Source: Streptomyces sp. Mut1 (GTDB lineage: Bacteria; Actinomycetota; Actinomycetes; Streptomycetales; Streptomycetaceae). Taken from it: DNA of 64,000 bases. Within the stretch, counting starts at the first letter, position 1; the number at the start of each line of letters is the position of its first letter. The notes under the pieces are model-generated. The model made no database searches and was not told where the DNA came from. It saw only the letters and a list, made by a program, of their open reading frames with translations. The translations under genes were made by a program, and so were the position numbers. This document shows, in pieces, positions 34,694-43,218 of the stretch. Location: positions 1,488,001 through 1,552,000 of the forward strand of contig NZ_CP120997.1 in assembly GCF_030719295.1 (NCBI RefSeq), written 5' to 3'.

Positions 34694-36252
34694 GCGGTGG
34701 ACTGCTGGTCGCCGGAACCACGTCGGACGCGGGCAAGAGCGTCGTCACCGCCGGGATCTGCCGCTGGCTGGTGCGCCGGGGGGTGAAGGTCGCCCCGTTC
34801 AAGGCGCAGAACATGTCGCTGAACTCCTTCGTCACCCGCGAGGGCGCCGAGATCGGGCGCGCCCAGGCGATGCAGGCCCAGGCCGCCCGGGTGGAGCCGA
34901 CCGCCCTGATGAACCCGGTCCTCCTCAAGCCCGGCGGCGACCGCTCCAGCCAGGTCGTCCTGATGGGACGGCCCGTCGGTGAGATGAGCGCCCGCGGCTA
35001 CCACGGCGGCCGGCAGGAGAAGCTCCTGTCCACCGTCGTCGACTGCCTGGAGCAGCTCCGGGGCACGTACGACGCGGTGATCTGCGAGGGGGCGGGCAGT
35101 CCGGCCGAGATCAACCTGCGGCGCACGGACATCGTGAACATGGGCATCGCACGGGCGGCGCGCTTCCCGGTGGTGGTCGTCGGGGACATCGACCGCGGCG
35201 GGGTCTTCGCCTCGTTCTTCGGGACGACCGCGCTGCTGGCGCCCGAGGACCAGGAGCTGATCGCGGGCTATCTGGTCAACAAGTTCCGCGGCGACGTCTC
35301 GCTGCTCGAACCGGGCCTCGACATGCTGCGCGATCTGACGGGCCGCCCCACCTACGGGGTGCTGCCCTTCGCGCACGGCCTCGGCATCGACGAGGAGGAC
35401 GGCCTCCGTGTGTCGCTGCGCGGCACCGTGCGCGAGTCGGCCGTCGCCCCGCCGCACGGCGAGGACATCCTGCGCGTCGCCGTGTGCGCGGTGCCGCTGA
35501 TGTCCAACTTCACCGATGTGGACGCGCTGGCCGCCGAACCGGGCGTCGTCGTGCGGTTCGTGGACCGGGCCGAGGAGCTTGCCGACGCCGACCTCGTCAT
35601 CGTGCCCGGCACCCGGGGCACCGTGAAGGCGCTCGCCTGGCTGTGCGAGCGGGGCCTCGCCGACGCGCTGCGGCGGCGCGCCGCCGAAGGCCGCCCGGTG
35701 CTCGGCATCTGCGGCGGCTACCAGATCCTCGGCGAGCACATCGAGGACGAGGTGGAGTCGCGCGCCGGGCAGGTCGACGCGCTGGGCCTGCTGCCCGTAC
35801 GCGTGCGGTTCGACCGCGAGAAGACCCTCGCCCGGCCGGCCGGTGAGGCGCTCGGCGCACCGGTCGAGGGGTACGAGATCCACCACGGCGTCGCCGATGT
35901 GCGCGGCGGCGAACCGTTCCTCACGGACGGGCGGGGCACACCGCTGGACGGCTGCCGCTCCGGGGCCGTGTGGGGCACCCACTGGCACGGCTCGCTGGAG
36001 AGCGACGCGTTCCGCCGCCGGTTCCTGACCGAGACCGCCCGGCTCACCGGCCGCCGCTTCGTGCCCGCCCCGGACACCTGCTTCGCCGCGCTGCGCGAGG
36101 AACAGCTCGACCGCCTGGGCGACCTGATCGAGGAACACGCCGACACCGACGCGCTGTGGCGGCTCATCGAGTCGGGCGCGCCGGCCGGGCTTCCGTTCAT
36201 CCCGCCGGGCGCGCCCGCGGCGCCCGCAACCCCCGCCAAGGAGTGCATATGA
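34690..36252 (+). CDS. cobQ: Cobyric acid synthase CobQ
   Basis: A 520-residue glutamine- and ATP-dependent amidotransferase converting adenosylcobyrinic a,c-diamide to adenosylcobyric acid. The N-terminal synthetase domain has GTTSDAGKSVVTAG and FKAQNMSLNS. The C-terminal class I GATase domain has nucleophile Cys341 (LGICGGYQ) and His431/His433 (GTHWHGSLESD). It overlaps cobD and the chelatase gene by ATGA junctions, so it is translated within one operon. Confidence 0.97.
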   Translation: MSGGLLVAGTTSDAGKSVVTAGICRWLVRRGVKVAPFKAQNMSLNSFVTREGAEIGRAQAMQAQAARVEPTALMNPVLLKPGGDRSSQVVLMGRPVGEMSARGYHGGRQEKLLSTVVDCLEQLRGTYDAVICEGAGSPAEINLRRTDIVNMGIARAARFPVVVVGDIDRGGVFASFFGTTALLAPEDQELIAGYLVNKFRGDVSLLEPGLDMLRDLTGRPTYGVLPFAHGLGIDEEDGLRVSLRGTVRESAVAPPHGEDILRVAVCAVPLMSNFTDVDALAAEPGVVVRFVDRAEELADADLVIVPGTRGTVKALAWLCERGLADALRRRAAEGRPVLGICGGYQILGEHIEDEVESRAGQVDALGLLPVRVRFDREKTLARPAGEALGAPVEGYEIHHGVADVRGGEPFLTDGRGTPLDGCRSGAVWGTHWHGSLESDAFRRRFLTETARLTGRRFVPAPDTCFAALREEQLDRLGDLIEEHADTDALWRLIESGAPAGLPFIPPGAPAAPATPAKECI

Positions 36253-38300
36253 GTACGCCTTACCCGTTCACCGCCATCGTCGGGCAGGACGATCTGCGGC
36301 TCGGTCTGCTGCTCAACGCGGTGAGCCCCGCGGTGGGCGGAGTCCTCGTACGCGGCGAGAAGGGCACCGCCAAGTCGACCGCCGTGCGCGCGCTGGCGGC
36401 GCTGATGCCCCAGGTCTCCGTCGTCCCCGGCTGCCGGTTCTCCTGCGACCCCGTTTCGCCCGACCCGGCGTGTCCGGACGGACCCCACGAGGACGTCTCC
36501 GGCGTGTCGCGGCCGGCCCGGACCGTGGAGCTGCCCGTCGGCGCTTCCGAGGACCGGCTCGTCGGGGCGCTCGACATCGAACGGGCGCTCTCGGAGGGCG
36601 TGAAGGCCTTCGAACCGGGGCTGCTCGCCGACGCCCACCGCGGAATCCTGTACGTGGACGAGGTCAACCTCCTCCACGACCACCTGGTCGACCTGCTGCT
36701 GGACGCGGCAGCGATGGGCGCCTCGTACGTGGAGCGCGAAGGTGTCTCCGTACGGCATGCGGCGCGGTTCCTGCTCGTCGGCACGATGAACCCCGAAGAG
36801 GGCGAACTGCGCCCGCAGTTGCTCGACCGGTTCGGGCTGACCGTCGAGGTCGCCGCGTCCCGGGAGACCGACCAGCGGGTGGAGGTGGTGCGGCGGCGCC
36901 TCGCGTACGACGACGACCCGGCGGCCTTCGCGGCGCGCTGGGCCGACGAGGAGGCCCGGTTGCGGGCCCGGATCGTGGCCGCGCGGGCGCTGCTGCCCGA
37001 AGTCCGGCTCGGTGACAAGGCGTTGCGGCAGATCGCGGCGACCTGCGCGGCCTTCGAGGTCGACGGGATGCGTGCCGACATCGTGATGGCCAGGACCGCC
37101 ACCGCGCTGGCCGCGTGGGCGGGCCGCACCGATGTGCTCGCCGAGGACGTCCGGCAGGCGGCACTGCTCGCGCTCCCGCACAGGCGCCGGCGCAATCCGT
37201 TCGACGCGCCGGGGCTCGACGAGGACAAGCTGGACGACACGCTGGAGGAGAACGGCGGCGGGGACGAGGACCCGGAGCCGGACGGGCCCGGTGACGGCGG
37301 TGGCGACGGAGGCGGCGGTGGCCTGCCGCCGCGGGGGGACGGCCCCGACACGCCGCCCCCGCCCGCGGACAGCGCCGACGACACGCCCGGCCGGCCCGAA
37401 TCCGAGCCGTCCGGCCCCGCTCCCTCGGTGCCCGGCCAGGGCGGCGAGCAGCAGCCCGTACGGGCCGGTGAGCCGTTCCGTACGAAGATGCTGAGCGTGC
37501 CCGGTCTCGGCGAGGGCGCGGCGGGGCGGCGGTCCCGGGCGCGCACCGAGCACGGGCGGACGACCGGTGCGCGGCGGCCGCGGGGTGCGCTGACCAAGCT
37601 GCATCTGGCCGCGACCGTGCGGGCCGCCGCCCCGCACCAGCGGGCCAGGGGCCGGTCCGGGCGGGGGCTCGTGGTGCGGCGGGACGATCTGCGGCAGGCG
37701 ACGCGGGAGGGGCGCGAGGGCAACCTCGTGCTGTTCGTCGTGGACGCGTCCGGTTCGATGGCCGCCCGGCAGCGGATGGGCGCCGTGAAGGGCGCGGTGC
37801 TGTCCCTGCTGATGGACGCCTACCAGCGGCGCGACAAGGTCGGGCTGGTCACCTTCCGGGGCCGGGACGCCGAGCTGGCGCTGCCGCCGACCTCGTCCGT
37901 GGACGCGGCGGCCGCCCGGCTGGAGACGCTGCCGACCGGCGGGCGGACCCCGGTGGCCGCCGGGCTGCTGAAGGCCCATGACGTGCTGCGGGTGGAACGG
38001 CTGCGCGACCCGTCGAGGCGGGCGCTGCTGGTCGTGGTGACGGACGGGCGGGCGACCGGCGGGCCCGACCCGGTGGCACTGGCGGCGCGGGCCGCCCGGC
38101 TGCACGCGGCCGAGGGCACGGCGTCCGTCGTCGTGGACTGCGAGTCGGGTCCTGTGCGGCTCGGGCTCGCGGCGAGCCTCGCGGGCGAGCTGGGCGGCAC
38201 CGCCGTCACGCTCGACGAGCTGCGCGCCGAATCGATCGCCGGGCTCGTCAAGGACGTCCGGGGCGCGGGCCCCGGGAACAGCGACAGGAGGGCCGCGTAA
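36249..38300 (+). CDS. Magnesium/cobalt chelatase subunit, AAA + VWA fusion
   Basis: A 683-residue fusion. The N-terminal ChlI-like AAA ATPase (residues ~1-310) has Walker A RGEKGTAKSTAV and Walker B YVDEVNLL. A ~140-residue acidic, Gly/Pro-rich linker follows. The C-terminal von Willebrand A domain has the MIDAS motif DASGSM and later Asp/Thr positions. It combines ChlI- and ChlD-type activities and probably drives cobalt insertion with CobN, which is not in this window. It overlaps cobQ, and the last base of its stop starts the cobO ATG. Confidence 0.9.
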   Translation: MSTPYPFTAIVGQDDLRLGLLLNAVSPAVGGVLVRGEKGTAKSTAVRALAALMPQVSVVPGCRFSCDPVSPDPACPDGPHEDVSGVSRPARTVELPVGASEDRLVGALDIERALSEGVKAFEPGLLADAHRGILYVDEVNLLHDHLVDLLLDAAAMGASYVEREGVSVRHAARFLLVGTMNPEEGELRPQLLDRFGLTVEVAASRETDQRVEVVRRRLAYDDDPAAFAARWADEEARLRARIVAARALLPEVRLGDKALRQIAATCAAFEVDGMRADIVMARTATALAAWAGRTDVLAEDVRQAALLALPHRRRRNPFDAPGLDEDKLDDTLEENGGGDEDPEPDGPGDGGGDGGGGGLPPRGDGPDTPPPPADSADDTPGRPESEPSGPAPSVPGQGGEQQPVRAGEPFRTKMLSVPGLGEGAAGRRSRARTEHGRTTGARRPRGALTKLHLAATVRAAAPHQRARGRSGRGLVVRRDDLRQATREGREGNLVLFVVDASGSMAARQRMGAVKGAVLSLLMDAYQRRDKVGLVTFRGRDAELALPPTSSVDAAAARLETLPTGGRTPVAAGLLKAHDVLRVERLRDPSRRALLVVVTDGRATGGPDPVALAARAARLHAAEGTASVVVDCESGPVRLGLAASLAGELGGTAVTLDELRAESIAGLVKDVRGAGPGNSDRRAA

Positions 38301-38899
38301 TGCCGCAGGGACAGCCGGAGAGCGTGCCGGACGACGGACTCACCACCCGGCAGCGGCGCAACCGCCCGCTGCTGATGGTGCACACCGGCGTCGGCAAGGG
38401 GAAGTCGACGGCGGCCTTCGGGCTCGCGCTGCGCGCCTGGAATCAGGGCTGGCCCATCGGCGTCTTCCAGTTCGTGAAGTCGGCGAAGTGGAAGGTCGGC
38501 GAGGAGAACGCCCTGAAGGTGCTCGGCGCCGGCAGCGAGGGCGGGTCCGTCGACTGGCACAAGATGGGCGAGGGCTGGTCCTGGGTCCAGCGCGACGACC
38601 AGCAGGACAACGAGACGAAGGCCCGCGAGGGCTGGGAACAGGTCAAGCGCGACCTGGCCGCCGAGACGTACCGGCTGTACGTGCTCGACGAGTTCGCCTA
38701 CCCGCTGCACTGGGGGTGGATCGACACCGACGAGGTCGTCCGGGTGCTGCGCGACCGGCCCGGCAACCAGCACGTGGTGATCACCGGCCGCAACGCGCCC
38801 GCCGCGCTGCTCGAAGCGGCGGACCTGGTGACGGACATGTCGAAGGTCAAGCACCCGATGGACGCCGGGCAGAAGGGCCAGAGGGGCATCGAGTGGTGA
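38300..38899 (+). CDS. cobO: Cob(I)yrinic acid a,c-diamide adenosyltransferase CobO
   Basis: A 199-residue CobA/CobO-type enzyme that transfers the adenosyl group of ATP to the corrinoid cobalt. The P-loop is GVGKGKSTAAFG near residue 33. Later motifs are VFQFVKSAKWKVGEENAL, LYVLDEFAYPLHWGWID and VITGRNAPAALLEAADLVTDM. It starts within the stop of the chelatase gene (TAATG), and its own stop overlaps the cobB start. Confidence 0.97.
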   Translation: MPQGQPESVPDDGLTTRQRRNRPLLMVHTGVGKGKSTAAFGLALRAWNQGWPIGVFQFVKSAKWKVGEENALKVLGAGSEGGSVDWHKMGEGWSWVQRDDQQDNETKAREGWEQVKRDLAAETYRLYVLDEFAYPLHWGWIDTDEVVRVLRDRPGNQHVVITGRNAPAALLEAADLVTDMSKVKHPMDAGQKGQRGIEW

Positions 38900-40404
38900 A
38901 TGTGCCACGCCTGGTCATCGCCGCTCCCTCGTCGGGCAGCGGCAAGACCACCGTCGCGACGGGGCTGATGGCCGCGTTCGCCGCGCGCGGGATCGCCGTG
39001 TCCGGGCACAAGGTGGGCCCCGACTACATCGACCCCGGCTTCCACACCCTGGCCACCGGGCGGCCGGGCCGCAATCTCGACGCGTACATGTGCGGGCCCG
39101 ATCTGGTCGCACCGCTGTTCGCCCACGGGGCGCAGGGGTGCGGGCTTGCCGTCGTCGAGGGCGTGATGGGGCTGTACGACGGGGCGTCGGGCCTCGGCGA
39201 GCTGGCCTCGACCGCGCACGTGGCGAAGCTGCTGCGGGCCCCGGTGGTGCTGATCGTGGACGCGTCCTCGCAGTCCCGGTCGGTGGCGGCCCTGGTGCAC
39301 GGCTTCGCCTCGTGGGACACCGGGGTGCGGATCGGCGGGGTGATCCTCAACAAGGTCGGCTCCGACCGGCACGAGGCGCTGCTCCGGGAGGCGCTGGAGG
39401 AGTCCGGGGTGCCGGTGCTGGGGGCGCTGCGGCGGGCCGAAGGGGTGTCGGTGCCTTCGCGGCACCTGGGGCTCGTGCCGGTGGCGGAGCGGCGTGCCGA
39501 CGCGGTGGCCGCTGTCGCGGCGATGGCGGGGCAGGTGGCGGCTGGGTGCGATCTGGAGGGGCTGTTGGCGTTGGCGCGGTCCGCCGGGCCCCTGTCGGGT
39601 GAGGTCTGGGGGGCCGGCGAGGCGGTGGGCGGCGCCTTCGGTGGGAGTGCTGTTCCCCTCCCCGCCCCTTCCCGTAACCGGGACTCCGCCCCGGACCCCG
39701 CTCCTCGAACGCCGGAGGGGCTGGAGCGGGCTCCGGCGGGGCTGGAACGGGCGCCGAGGGGGCTGGGTTCGGCTCCGGAGGGGCTGGAGGGGGCTTCGGC
39801 GGGGCGGCCTGTCGTCGCTGTTGCCGGTGGGGCCGCCTTCACGTTCTCCTACGCCGAGAACACCGAGCTGCTCGCCGCTGCCGGGGCCGAGGTCGTGGTG
39901 TTCGATCCGTTGCGGGACGAGGCGTTGCCCGAGGGGACCCGGGGGCTCGTGATCGGGGGCGGGTTTCCGGAGGTGTACGCGCCCGAACTGTCGGCCAACG
40001 AGCCTTTGCGCAAGGCCGTGGCGGAGCTGGCGGAATCGGGGGCGCCGGTCGCCGCCGAGTGCGCGGGGCTGTTGTATCTGGCGCGGTCGCTGGACGGGCT
40101 GCCGATGTGCGGGGTCCTCGACGCCGAGGCGCGGATGTCGAAGCGGCTGACGCTCGGTTACCGGGACGCCGTGGCGCTCGTGGACAACGTGCTGGCACCG
40201 GCCGGGGCGCGGATGCGGGGGCACGAGTTCCACCGTTCCGTGCTGGAACCGGGTGCGGGCGAGGATCCGGCCTGGGGCATGCACCGGCCCGAGCGGCGCG
40301 TGGAAGGGTTCGTCCGGCGGGGGGTGCACGCCAGCTATCTGCACACCCACTGGGCCTCGGCGCCCGGCGCGGCGCTGCGGTTCGTCGAGCGGTGCCGGGG
40401 GTGA
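38896..40404 (+). CDS. cobB: Cobyrinic acid a,c-diamide synthase CobB with extra linker
   Basis: A 502-residue glutamine amidotransferase amidating side chains a and c of cobyrinate. The N-terminal domain has APSSGSGKTTVATGL and HKVGPDYIDPGFH. The C-terminal GATase has Cys in AAECAGLLYLARSL and His near HEFHRS. Between them, about residues 240-305 form a low-complexity linker with repeats (GLERAPAGLERAP...), encoded by a repeat sequence. The N-terminal start could be any of three nearby GTGs; 38896 gives a GTGA overlap with cobO. Confidence 0.93.
   Translation: MNVPRLVIAAPSSGSGKTTVATGLMAAFAARGIAVSGHKVGPDYIDPGFHTLATGRPGRNLDAYMCGPDLVAPLFAHGAQGCGLAVVEGVMGLYDGASGLGELASTAHVAKLLRAPVVLIVDASSQSRSVAALVHGFASWDTGVRIGGVILNKVGSDRHEALLREALEESGVPVLGALRRAEGVSVPSRHLGLVPVAERRADAVAAVAAMAGQVAAGCDLEGLLALARSAGPLSGEVWGAGEAVGGAFGGSAVPLPAPSRNRDSAPDPAPRTPEGLERAPAGLERAPRGLGSAPEGLEGASAGRPVVAVAGGAAFTFSYAENTELLAAAGAEVVVFDPLRDEALPEGTRGLVIGGGFPEVYAPELSANEPLRKAVAELAESGAPVAAECAGLLYLARSLDGLPMCGVLDAEARMSKRLTLGYRDAVALVDNVLAPAGARMRGHEFHRSVLEPGAGEDPAWGMHRPERRVEGFVRRGVHASYLHTHWASAPGAALRFVERCRG
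39671..39800 (+). repeat. Repeat-derived insert inside cobB
   Basis: Bases 39671-39715 (CCGGGACTCCGCCCCGGACC and following, ending CTCGAACGCCGG) resemble a repeat I recall as common between Streptomyces genes. It is followed by four 21-bp tandem units (39717-39737, 39738-39758, 39759-39779 and 39780-39800, each starting GGGGCTGG). The whole insert stays in frame and encodes the linker of CobB. Confidence 0.65.
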
Positions 40405-40409
40405 GCCGG

Positions 40410-41132
40410 TCACTGGGCGAGGCCCACCACCAGCCAGATGAAGCCCACTCCGGTCATCGTGCACAGCAGGGTGGAGCGGGCCGGGTGGTCGTGGTGCGCC
40501 TCGGGCAGGATCTCGGCGGCGGCGAGGTAGAGCAGGGCGCCGCCGAAGAAGCCGAGATAGCAGCCGAGGAGTTCCTCCGGAAGGGTGAACAGAAGCGTCG
40601 TCGCCGCCCCGACGACGGGCGCCGCCGCGTCCGCGTACAGCATCGTCAGGGCCCTGCGGCGGGCGTTCCCGTACAGGCTGGTGATCGTGTACGTGTTGAA
40701 GCCGTCGGCGAAGTCGTGCGTGATCACGGCGAGGGCGACCGCCGCCCCCATGCCGCCGCCGACCTGGAAGGCCGCGCCGAGCGCCACCCCGTCCATCAGG
40801 CTGTGGCCGACCATCGCGGCCGCCGCCGTCAGCCCGACCTGCGGGACCCGCTCCTCCGCCGCGCCGTGTGCCGCCTGGCGCACCGCGAGCAGCCGCTCCA
40901 CCAGGTGGGCGACGAGGAAGCCGCCCACGAACAGCAGCAGCGCCGCCGGTACGCCGAAGACGAGGCCGCCCGCGGCCTCCACCGCCTCCGGCAGCAGGTC
41001 CAGGCCGACCACGCCGAGCATCAGCCCGCCGGCGAAACCGAGGACCAGGTGGCGGCGGTCGCTGACGCGCTGGGCGACCCAGCCGCCGGCCAGGGTCATC
41101 AGGAACGCGCCGAGCGCGACGAACACCGCCAT
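40410..41132 (-). CDS. ZIP-family metal transporter
   Basis: A 240-residue membrane protein with about eight hydrophobic segments. ZIP hallmarks are HSLMDGVALGAAF and THDFADGFNTYTI, the two metal-binding helices. It probably imports divalent metal such as Zn, Fe or possibly cobalt. Its position inside the cob cluster, convergent with cobB (6 nt apart), makes cobalt supply an attractive guess without direct evidence. It starts only a few bases from the CobE-like gene on the opposite strand. Confidence 0.88.
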   Translation of the reverse strand: MAVFVALGAFLMTLAGGWVAQRVSDRRHLVLGFAGGLMLGVVGLDLLPEAVEAAGGLVFGVPAALLLFVGGFLVAHLVERLLAVRQAAHGAAEERVPQVGLTAAAAMVGHSLMDGVALGAAFQVGGGMGAAVALAVITHDFADGFNTYTITSLYGNARRRALTMLYADAAAPVVGAATTLLFTLPEELLGCYLGFFGGALLYLAAAEILPEAHHDHPARSTLLCTMTGVGFIWLVVGLAQ

Positions 41133-41138
41133 GCGCTC

Positions 41139-41612
41139 TTGCTAGCCGATGCACCCAGGTCCCCGCATCTCAGCCGTCCGCCCGAGCCGGTCGCGGGAGA
41201 CCCGGCGGCCGGCCGCCTCGTCGTCGGCGTCGGCGCGTCCCGGGGCGTGTCCGAGGACGAGGTGACCGGGCTGGTCCTCGATGCCCTGCGCGCGGCGGGG
41301 CTCTCGCCGCGCGAGGTCGTGGAGTTGGCGACCGTCGACGCGAAGGCCGGGGAACCGGGGGTCGCCGCCGCCGCCGCCCGGCTCGGCGTCCCACTGCGTA
41401 CCCACCCGGCCGAGGTGCTGGCCCGTATCGAGGTGCCGCACCCCTCCGGCGCACCGCTCCGCGCCGTCGGCACCGGATCGGTCGCCGAGGCCGCGGCACT
41501 CGCCGGCGGCGGCCAACTCCTCGTCCCCAAACGCAAGTCGGCACCCGGCGGCGGGCGCCCGCCCATGGCCACCTGCGCGGTCGTGCGCCGGCCCCTCCGG
41601 ACCGTTGCGTGA
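41139..41612 (+). CDS. CbiG C-terminal / CobE-like cobalamin protein, start uncertain
   Basis: A protein of about 135-157 residues matching the CbiG C-terminal domain (CobE): GRLVVGVGASRGVSEDEVTGLVLDAL, VVELATVDAKAGEPGVAAAAARLGVPL and VGTGSVAEAAALAGG, ending KRKSAPGGGRPPMATCAVVRR. This domain aids ring contraction in the cobalamin pathway. In this frame I find no ATG or GTG between the preceding gene and the domain. TTG 41139 is the only usual initiation codon, and it lacks a ribosome site. The gene may be truncated or start unusually. Confidence 0.7.
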   Translation: MLADAPRSPHLSRPPEPVAGDPAAGRLVVGVGASRGVSEDEVTGLVLDALRAAGLSPREVVELATVDAKAGEPGVAAAAARLGVPLRTHPAEVLARIEVPHPSGAPLRAVGTGSVAEAAALAGGGQLLVPKRKSAPGGGRPPMATCAVVRRPLRTVA

Positions 41613-41688
41613 AACCCGGTGCGAGGCGCATAGTCGTCCTGCCGGACTTGACCCCCGACGACGGCCATCACCCCCACACCCACCCCCC

Positions 41689-42792
41689 ATGGCGGTCATG
41701 CACACTCCCACTGAGAGTCCCGACGCGACAGGCGCGGGCGCGCACGATCTGCGTCATCACGGCGACGCGGAAGTACGGGGACAGGACCGGGATCTGACCG
41801 ATCTCGCCGTCAACGTACGGGCCGGTACCCCGCCGGCCTGGCTGAAGGAGCGGATAGCCGCCTCGCTGGCCACGCTCGCCGCGTACCCGGACGGGCGTCA
41901 GGCGCGCGCGGCGGTCGCCGCGCGGCACGGACTGCCGCCCGAACGACTCCTGTTGACGGCCGGCGCGGCGGAGGCGTTCGTGCTGATCGCGCGCGCCCTG
42001 CCGGCCCGGCGGCCGTACGTGGTCCATCCGCAGTTCACCGAGCCGGAGGCGGCGCTGCGCGCGGCCGGGCACGACGTGGGGCGGGTGCTGCTGCGCCCCG
42101 AGGACGGCTTCCGGCTGGACCCGGCGGACGTGCCCGCCGAAGCGGACCTGGTCGTCGTCGGCAATCCGACCAACCCGACCTCCGTCCTGCATCCCGTCGG
42201 CGTCCTGGAACGGCTGGCCCGCCCCGGGCGGACCCTGGTGGTCGACGAGGCGTTCATGGACGCGGTCCCGGGCGAGCGCGAGGCGCTGTGCGGGCGTACG
42301 GACATCCCGGGGCTCGTCGTCCTGCGCAGCCTCACCAAGACGTGGGGGCTCGCTGGGCTCCGCGTCGGATACGTGGCGGCCGCGCCGGAGACCATCCGCA
42401 CCCTGGAGGAGGCGCAGCCCCTGTGGCCTGTCTCGTCCCCGGCGCTGGCCGCGGCGGAGGCGTGCGTGGAGCCCCGGGCGCTGGCCGAGGCGGCCGCGGC
42501 GGCCGACCGGATCGCGGTCGACCGGGCCCATCTGGTCGCCGGCCTGCGGGAGTTCTCCGAGATCCGGGTGGTGGAGCCGGCCGAGGGGCCGTTCGTACTG
42601 GTCCGCCTCGAAGGGGCCGCGGAGATACGGGAACGGCTGCGGATGCTGGGCTTCGCGGCGCGGCGCGGCGATACGTTTCCCGGGCTCGGCACCGAGTGGC
42701 TGCGGTTGGCGGTGCGCGACCGTACGACGACGAATCGCTTCCTCCAGGCACTCGACCTGGCCCTCCAGGCACTGACGGTGGCGGGGCGGTAG
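41689..42792 (+). CDS. cobC: Threonine-phosphate decarboxylase-like PLP enzyme (CobC)
   Basis: A 367-residue fold-type I PLP enzyme related to the Rv2231c/CobC group. It may make aminopropanol phosphate for the lower loop of cobalamin. Visible features are DLAVNVRAGTPPAWL, LLLTAGAAEAFVLIARAL, VVGNPTNPTSVL, DEAFMDAV and the PLP-lysine Lys217 in SLTKTWGLAGLRVGY. ATG at 41689 or 41698 is possible. It follows the CobE-like gene by 76 nt. A histidinol-phosphate aminotransferase activity cannot be excluded. Confidence 0.88.
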   Translation: MAVMHTPTESPDATGAGAHDLRHHGDAEVRGQDRDLTDLAVNVRAGTPPAWLKERIAASLATLAAYPDGRQARAAVAARHGLPPERLLLTAGAAEAFVLIARALPARRPYVVHPQFTEPEAALRAAGHDVGRVLLRPEDGFRLDPADVPAEADLVVVGNPTNPTSVLHPVGVLERLARPGRTLVVDEAFMDAVPGEREALCGRTDIPGLVVLRSLTKTWGLAGLRVGYVAAAPETIRTLEEAQPLWPVSSPALAAAEACVEPRALAEAAAAADRIAVDRAHLVAGLREFSEIRVVEPAEGPFVLVRLEGAAEIRERLRMLGFAARRGDTFPGLGTEWLRLAVRDRTTTNRFLQALDLALQALTVAGR

Positions 42793-42826
42793 CCGACTGC
42801 CTTGCGGGGTGGGCGGCGCCCGGGTG

Positions 42827-43124
42827 GTGAGCGGCGCTCTGCTTGTGGGGCGGCGCCCGGGTAGGTGTGCGGTGCTCTGCTTGTGGGGCGGCGCCCGGGC
42901 GGTGAGCGGTGCTCTGCTCCCGGAGCGCCAGCCCTTGTGGTGAGCGGTGCTCTGCATGCGGGACGGCGCTCGGGTAGGTGTGCGGTGCTCTGCCTGTGGG
43001 GCGGCGCCCGGATAGTGAGCGGTGCTCCGATCCTGGAGCGGCAGCCCTCGAGATGATCGGTGCTCCGTATCTGGGTCGGCGCACACACGCGTGAGCGGTG
43101 CCCCGCGTCCGGAGCACCGCTCAC
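42827..43124. repeat. Minisatellite of eight 37-39 bp units
   Basis: Units begin at 42827, 42865, 42902, 42940, 42978, 43015, 43052 and 43091. The first half, GTGAGCGGTGCTCTGC, is best conserved; the second (TTGTGGGGCGGCGCCCGGG) varies more. The last unit is cut and folds with its reverse complement GCACCGCTCAC into a hairpin (43091-43124). Some gene calls would place a protein here on either strand, but none is convincing. The rest of the gap 42793-43218 contains 8-bp GCTCCCCC repeats at 43144-43174. Confidence 0.85.
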
Positions 43125-43218
43125 CACCCCCGCTTTCCTCCCCGCTCCCCCGCTCCCCCGCTCCCCCGCTCCCCGTTCTCCTCCCCCGCCCCCGGTCCCC
43201 CCGTTCCCCCCGGCTTCG

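Noticed and set aside
42827..43124. CRISPR array
   Set aside because: Units are contiguous and both halves are related between units; there are no unrelated spacers and no cas genes.
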